Source of the DNA: Hyphomicrobiaceae bacterium
Lineage (GTDB): Bacteria > Pseudomonadota > Alphaproteobacteria > Rhizobiales > Hyphomicrobiaceae
Assembly (NCBI GenBank): GCA_025359165.1
Contig: JANYHG010000069.1
Location: 1-43,302, forward strand
Length of the DNA stretch: 43,302 nt
Reading direction: 5' to 3'
Below the pieces are notes generated by a model that had not been told where the DNA came from, made no database searches, and worked only from the letters and a program-made list of their open reading frames with translations. Both the position numbers and the translations under genes were made by a program. Below, one piece after another: positions 38,877 through 43,302 of this stretch (positions within the stretch are counted from its first letter, which is position 1; each line of letters begins with the position of its first letter).

Positions 38877-40910
38877 ATGGGACAGGCAGACGCGGGTAAA
38901 TCGGTTAAAGTGCCGGCGGCAGGTAACGGCAACTCGACCGCAAAGCCGGACGCGCCCTGGTTGTTTCGCACCTATGCCGGTCATTCGACGGCCGCCAAAT
39001 CCAATGCGCTTTATCTGGGCAATCTCGCCAAAGGCCAGACCGGCCTCTCGATCGCCTTCGATCTGCCGACGCAGACCGGCTACGACAGCGACGACCCGCT
39101 GGCGCGCGGCGAAGTCGGCAAGGTCGGCGTGCCGGTTTCGCACCTCGGGGACATGCGGACGCTACTCGCGGGTATTCCACTCGACCGCATGAATACGTCG
39201 ATGACCATCAATGCGACGGCCGCCTGGTTACTTTCGCTTTACGTCGCCACGGCGGATGCGACCGGTGCTGATCGGGGTAAGCTCACGGGCACCATCCAGA
39301 ACGACATCATCAAGGAATATCTCTCGCGTGGCACTTATATCTTCCCGCCCGCGCCGTCGCTCAAGCTGATCAAAGATACTATCGTTTTCTCCGGCCAGGA
39401 GTTGCCGCGCTGGAACCCGACCAATGTCTGCTCCTACCATCTGCAGGAGGCCGGCGCGACGCCTGTGCAGGAACTCGCCTACGCGCTCGCAACGGCCATC
39501 GCCGTGCTCGACACGGTGAAGGCTTCAGGTGAGATCAAGGATGCCGACTTCGCCGTTATCTTCGGGCGTATCTCGTTCTTCGTGAATGCAGGTCTGCGTT
39601 TCGTTACCGAGATCTGCAAGATGCGTGCTTTCACCGAAATGTGGGAGGATATCGGCCGCACACGTTATGGCGTCACAGATCCGAAGTTCCTCATGTTCCG
39701 CTATGGCGTGCAGGTCAATTCGCTGGGTCTGACCGAGAGCCAGCCCGAGAACAACGTCAGCAGGATTTTGCTGGAAATGCTGGCCGTCACGCTGTCCAAG
39801 AAAGCGCGCGCGCGTGCCGTGCAGTTGCCGGCCTGGAACGAAGCGTTGGGCCTGCCTCGCCCGTGGGATCAGCAGTGGTCGCTGCGCATGCAGCAGGTGC
39901 TGGCCTACGAGACCGACTTGCTCGAATACGGCGACATCTTCGACGGTTCGCCGGAAATCGCGCGCAAGGTCGCGAGCCTGAAGGAAGAGGCGACCGCCGA
40001 ACTCGCCACTATCGATCGGATGGGTGGCGCGGTAGCCGCTATCGACTACATGAAGCGCCGCCTTGTCGAGAGTAACTCGACACGGCTGAAGAAGATCGAG
40101 AGCGGCGAACAGGTCGTCATCGGCGTCAATCGCTTCACTGAAACAGCACAGTCGCCGCTCGCTGGCGGCACCGCTTCGATCGAAGTCGTCGATCCCGCTG
40201 TCGAGGCCGAACAGATCGCGCGCCTGCAGGCCTGGCGAGCCGAACGCGACGCCAAAGCCGCAGCCAAAGCCATGGCTGCCCTGACGGCCGCCGCCAAGGA
40301 CGGTGCCAACGTCATGCCGGCATCGATCGCGTGCGCCAAGGCTGGCGTCACGACCGGCGAATGGAGCACCGCTCTGCGCCTCGCCTATGGCGAATATCGC
40401 GCGCCGACCGGCGTCGGTGGTGGCGCAACGTCGGTTGCAACTTCCAACGACCAGATATCAGGCATTCGCCAAGCGGTCGACGCCGCCTCGGCCAAGTTGG
40501 GCCGACGCGTCAAATTCCTGGTCGGCAAGCCCGGTCTCGATGGTCATTCCAACGGTGCCGAGCAGATCGCCGTGCGCGCGCGCGACTGCGGCATGGACGT
40601 GGTCTACGAGGGTATCCGTCTGACACCCGCTCAGATCGCTCGCGCCGCCGTCGACGAGGCCGTGCACGTGGTCGGGCTGTCGATCCTGTCGGGTAGCCAC
40701 GTGTCGCTAGTGCGCGACGTGCTCGATCTGATGCGCCGCGAAGGCGTCGGCGATATTCCCGTCGTCGTCGGCGGCATCATTCCGCCCGAGGATGCCGTCC
40801 TCCTCAAGGCCGCCGGCGTCGCCGCGATCTACACGCCCAAGGATTTCGATTTGAATGCGATCATGGCGGACATCGTCAGGCTGGCGGCTGGGGCGGAGCA
40901 GGCGGCCTAG
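38877..40910 (+). CDS. ecm: Ethylmalonyl-CoA mutase
   Basis: Coenzyme-B12-dependent conversion of ethylmalonyl-CoA to methylsuccinyl-CoA in the EMC pathway. The ATG at 38877 has a perfect AGGAG seven bases before it; a TTG at 38859 is in frame but inferior. The 677 residues have the mutase barrel (about 20-540; TYAGHSTA near the start, then IAFDLPTQTGYDSDDP, MNTSMTINATA and NNVSRILLEML). The B12-binding domain (about 540-677) has KPGLDGHSNGAEQIA carrying the cobalt-ligand His in DGHSNG, then LSILSGSH and VVGGIIPPED. The length and barrel fit the single-subunit Ecm/MeaA branch, not the methylmalonyl-CoA mutases. It pairs with divergent ccr. Confidence 0.95.
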   Translation: MGQADAGKSVKVPAAGNGNSTAKPDAPWLFRTYAGHSTAAKSNALYLGNLAKGQTGLSIAFDLPTQTGYDSDDPLARGEVGKVGVPVSHLGDMRTLLAGIPLDRMNTSMTINATAAWLLSLYVATADATGADRGKLTGTIQNDIIKEYLSRGTYIFPPAPSLKLIKDTIVFSGQELPRWNPTNVCSYHLQEAGATPVQELAYALATAIAVLDTVKASGEIKDADFAVIFGRISFFVNAGLRFVTEICKMRAFTEMWEDIGRTRYGVTDPKFLMFRYGVQVNSLGLTESQPENNVSRILLEMLAVTLSKKARARAVQLPAWNEALGLPRPWDQQWSLRMQQVLAYETDLLEYGDIFDGSPEIARKVASLKEEATAELATIDRMGGAVAAIDYMKRRLVESNSTRLKKIESGEQVVIGVNRFTETAQSPLAGGTASIEVVDPAVEAEQIARLQAWRAERDAKAAAKAMAALTAAAKDGANVMPASIACAKAGVTTGEWSTALRLAYGEYRAPTGVGGGATSVATSNDQISGIRQAVDAASAKLGRRVKFLVGKPGLDGHSNGAEQIAVRARDCGMDVVYEGIRLTPAQIARAAVDEAVHVVGLSILSGSHVSLVRDVLDLMRREGVGDIPVVVGGIIPPEDAVLLKAAGVAAIYTPKDFDLNAIMADIVRLAAGAEQAA

Positions 40911-41251
40911 GGGTGTCGATCACGGGCTGCGCCTGATGAACCGAGGCTGTTTCAGCGATGTTTTTCGCGACGGCGAAAGCGGTGCGCACGTGGAATATAA
41001 TACTTCGGTTTACATCTATTTTTATTCGACTTGATGCGCATGCTTTTGGTTTTCGCAGTGGCGTGATCTGCGCAGGCTTTTCCTCAATTTCAAAATGGAA
41101 TTGCCGCTTAGTTGCCCTCCCGTTGTGGCGTGTCGTTTAACGCGCCTCCTGTAGATCGATGACCAGGGGGCGGTGGTGCCTCCTTGCGATCATCGGACCG
41201 AGTTGGCGACGCCGATGCGTCCGGCAGGAAAACTTTTGTGGAGACGCAGGT
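40911..41251. other. 341-base gap between ecm and the RTX gene
   Basis: No gene seen. A TTTCGC-GACG-GCGAAA hairpin (40963-40978) may end the ecm transcript, although no T-run follows. An AT-rich stretch (about 40990-41035) includes TATAAT at 40996-41001, without a good -35 box. It may carry the RTX promoter. Confidence 0.5.
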
Positions 41252-42769
41252 ATGAGTACGATCAACGGCACGAACGGTATCGACGCGTTGAATGGCAAGA
41301 GTGGCAGCGACGTCATTTTCGGTAAAGGTGGCAACGATACGCTTGTCGGCAACGACGTCGGCGGCACTCAACTGCTTGTCGACGGCGGCTTTGAAACAGC
41401 ACCGACGGCCGCCAATAGTTGGGGCCATTACACAACGGTCGGCGGATGGCACTCCGACACCGGTATCGAAGTGTGGGGGAAAAACTTTCTCGGAACCCAC
41501 GCCACCGAAGGCAACAAAATTGTCGAGTTGGACTACGACACACGCTTCAGCAAAGTTTGGCAGGACGTGCATACGGAAGCGGGCAAGTCGTACGACTTCT
41601 CCTTCGACTTTTCCGAACGCGCAGGCACGGCGCCGTCGACAAACTCCATCCAAGTCTACTGGAACAATCATCTGGTCGGTGGATTCGATCCGCAGTCTAC
41701 AGCGTGGCAACACGGCTCCCTTTCGCTGACGGGGACCGGCGGCCTGGACCGCCTGGAGTTTCGCGAACTGGCCAGCCAGAACAACAGCCTCGGCGGCTTG
41801 ATGGACAACGTCTCGCTGAAAGCTTCCGGCAGTGGCGATGACGTCATTTTCGGCGGCTCCGGCAGCGACATGATTTCCGGTGGCGGCGGCAATGACGTTC
41901 TGTACGGGAGCAGCGGCGTCAGTTCGTCTGGATCGAGCGCCGTCAGTTCCGCGCACGGGTCAGCGGCGGCCGACAACGACACCATTCATGGCGGCAACGG
42001 CAACGATACGATCTACGGTAACCGCGGCGACGACCACCTCTTCGGCGACGCCGGCAACGACATCGTCAACGGCGGTCGTGGCAACGACGTCGTCGCAGGT
42101 GGTGCCGGCAACGACAGATTGGCCGGCAACAGCGGCGACGACATCTTGTCCGATGGTTCCGGTAGCGACGTGGTCGAGGGCGGCACAGGCAACGACCGTA
42201 TCGTGGCTGGTGCCGGTGACGACATCTATCGCGGTGGTGCGGGTTTCGACACGCTCGACATGTCGGAAGCGACGCAAGGCGTGACCGTCGATCTCGCCAA
42301 GCATACCGCGAATGGTTTGGGCAACGATCGGGTCTACGGCATCGAAGAGGTCATCGGCTCGTCGGGCAACGATACGCTCAGGGGGAGCACGCACAACGAA
42401 GTGCTGAATGGCGGCGCAGGTAATGACGTGCTGCGCGGCCACGGTGGCTCGGACACGCTGACCGGCGGCACGGGTGCCGACACCTTCGTCTGGACCAACG
42501 ACGATATCCATCGCCAAACCCAGCACAACGACGTCACGACGATCACCGATTTTTCGGCGAATGATCATCTTGACTTCACGGGATTGCTACGCGGCATGAA
42601 TATATCGAGCGCGTCCGATATCGATCGAGCCGTCACTGTTACCGACGACGGTCACAACTCACATGTGTTCGTGAAGCAGGGCGACGCTTTCTCGGAAGTG
42701 GCGGTATTGCAGAATTTCACCGGCCACACCGCGCAGGACATGGCGCACCACGGCATGATCCTTGTGTAA
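41252..42769 (+). CDS. RTX (hemolysin-type calcium-binding) protein, probably type I secreted
   Basis: 505 residues from the ATG at 41252 (GGAG eight bases upstream); an ATG at 41159 is rejected as its extra sequence is unlike RTX proteins. A short RTX-like repeat opens the protein (GSDVIFGKGGNDTLVGNDVGG). A beta-sandwich-like domain of about 150 residues (about 38-190; VDGGFETAPTAANSWGHY and later DVHTEAGKSYDFSFDFSERA) looks like a carbohydrate-binding or jelly-roll module. About a dozen GGxGxDxxx repeats follow (about 195-415), which bind calcium. The C-terminus has a secretion-type region (TFVWTNDDIHRQTQ, then TITDFSANDHLDFTG). No catalytic domain is recognised and no type I secretion genes are in the window. 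Confidence 0.88.
   Translation: MSTINGTNGIDALNGKSGSDVIFGKGGNDTLVGNDVGGTQLLVDGGFETAPTAANSWGHYTTVGGWHSDTGIEVWGKNFLGTHATEGNKIVELDYDTRFSKVWQDVHTEAGKSYDFSFDFSERAGTAPSTNSIQVYWNNHLVGGFDPQSTAWQHGSLSLTGTGGLDRLEFRELASQNNSLGGLMDNVSLKASGSGDDVIFGGSGSDMISGGGGNDVLYGSSGVSSSGSSAVSSAHGSAAADNDTIHGGNGNDTIYGNRGDDHLFGDAGNDIVNGGRGNDVVAGGAGNDRLAGNSGDDILSDGSGSDVVEGGTGNDRIVAGAGDDIYRGGAGFDTLDMSEATQGVTVDLAKHTANGLGNDRVYGIEEVIGSSGNDTLRGSTHNEVLNGGAGNDVLRGHGGSDTLTGGTGADTFVWTNDDIHRQTQHNDVTTITDFSANDHLDFTGLLRGMNISSASDIDRAVTVTDDGHNSHVFVKQGDAFSEVAVLQNFTGHTAQDMAHHGMILV
41840..42480 (+). repeat. RTX nonapeptide repeat array
   Basis: Repeated codons for GG-x-G-(N/S)-D-x-x-x across this stretch, each repeat about 27 bases. The array is broken once by a Ser-rich linker (about 41910-41980) and once by a DTLDMSEATQGVTVDLA spacer near 42250-42300, typical of RTX proteins. 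Confidence 0.8.
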
Positions 42770-43056
42770 GTTGGTTCAGGGCGTGAAGTTCTGATGAGCA
42801 GATGTGCAAGCGGTCGGGTCGGTACGCCGACGTGATCGCTTGCCGCGACCCGTCTGTGGTTTGCGTGCGGCCGCCCCACATAAGTCGGTACGTATGACCG
42901 TCGGTATCATGCGATAGAATGGCGGCGTCATTGCCACTTGCCACCTTGGTGCGGTTCCACTAAAACCGCTCGAGAATTCATGACATTTTGCTGGGTGCGC
43001 TCGTTTTGCGGGACGGCTTGGCATGGTGCGTACAAGATCTGCCAGCGAGACCGACC

Positions 43057-43281
43057 ATGAACAAGACCGAAGATTTTCATCCGGACTATCATCAGATCAC
43101 CGTCATGCAGACCGACGGTACGTCGTTCACGACATATTCGACTTACGGTAAAGAGGGCGATACGCTCAACCTCGACATCGATCCGTTGACGCATCCGGCC
43201 TGGACCGGCGGCAATCAGCAGTTGATGGATCGCGGCGGTCGTCTGTCGCGCTTCAAAAAGAAGTTCGAAGGCATGTTCTGA
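43057..43281 (+). CDS. rpmE: Ribosomal protein bL31
   Basis: 74-residue protein of the large ribosomal subunit, with [40 protein letters not shown] and [15 protein letters not shown]. There are no Cys residues, so this is the zinc-free (C-minus) form, common in Alphaproteobacteria. The ATG at 43057 fits the usual start; the upstream in-frame ATG at 42988 gives unlike sequence. The 287 bases upstream contain no gene, and no clear operator or leader structure was found there. Confidence 0.95.
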   Translation: MNKTEDFHPDYHQITVMQTDGTSFTTYSTYGKEGDTLNLDIDPLTHPAWTGGNQQLMDRGGRLSRFKKKFEGMF

Positions 43282-43302
43282 GGCGGGTGAGACGTTTGGT
43301 TT

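Noticed and set aside
40996-41001. TATAAT as an RTX-gene promoter
   Set aside because: No acceptable -35 box at the right distance; kept only as a note in the gap entry.
1-43302. tRNA or rRNA genes, CRISPR arrays, insertion sequences, prophage
   Set aside because: No tRNA-like T-loop in a cloverleaf context, no spaced repeats, no transposase or integrase, and no phage structural genes were seen.

Overview
The window (about 43.3 kb, GC-rich) is chromosomal DNA from an alphaproteobacterium, most likely of the Hyphomicrobiales. The reasons are its ethylmalonyl-CoA (EMC) pathway genes (ccr, ecm, and a MatB-type malonyl-CoA synthetase), a ligase-associated helicase/PdeM pair, an alphaproteobacterial type 2 dihydroorotate dehydrogenase next to a DUF952 gene, and a zinc-free L31 protein. 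The genus cannot be fixed from the sequence. I saw no rRNA, tRNA, insertion sequence, prophage or CRISPR array. The content looks like stable backbone with a few accessory genes.

Layout. 1-1107: 3' part of a zinc-dependent alcohol dehydrogenase. 1328-6414 (minus): pdeM, DEXH helicase, pyrD, DUF952. 6586-8325: a single-chain GmrSD-like (DUF262/DUF1524) protein. 8359-10441: divergent galU and galE. 10542-15036: two consecutive MltB-type lytic transglycosylases and an SGNH/DUF459-like exported protein that lacks its catalytic Ser and His. 15219-17182 (minus): cspA with a long leader, rlmJ, holC. 17341-20104: an ATP/ADP-translocase-like membrane carrier and an extensin-like protein. 20133-22449 (minus): a lipoprotein esterase and dadA, the latter behind a tandem glycine riboswitch. 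23055-25899: a RhlE-like DEAD-box helicase with a very long basic tail, a strong terminator, and two small hypothetical genes. 25919-27865 (minus): an epoxide-hydrolase-like protein and a PRMT-like methyltransferase. 28047-29648: yicC and gmk.

29754-34880 (minus) holds the most intriguing block: a small coiled-coil protein, a one-pass membrane protein (cytoplasmic part, TM, BON, OmpA), a Ras/Rab-like GTPase, a histidine kinase and a receiver-only response regulator. The middle three genes overlap. I read it as a candidate trans-envelope signalling module in which a peptidoglycan-anchored membrane protein talks to a small GTPase and a two-component pair. The function is inferred, not known.

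35142-40910: carbon assimilation. matB and ccr lie on the minus strand, and a small membrane protein and ecm on the plus strand. The upstream regions of ccr and ecm share an 11-base word (10 of 11 identical) inside dyad symmetry, suggesting co-regulation. 41252-42769: an RTX protein for type I secretion. 43057-43281: rpmE.

Functionally the window mixes housekeeping (pyrimidine and GMP synthesis, replication, ribosome modification), envelope and exopolysaccharide functions, and C1/C2 carbon assimilation.
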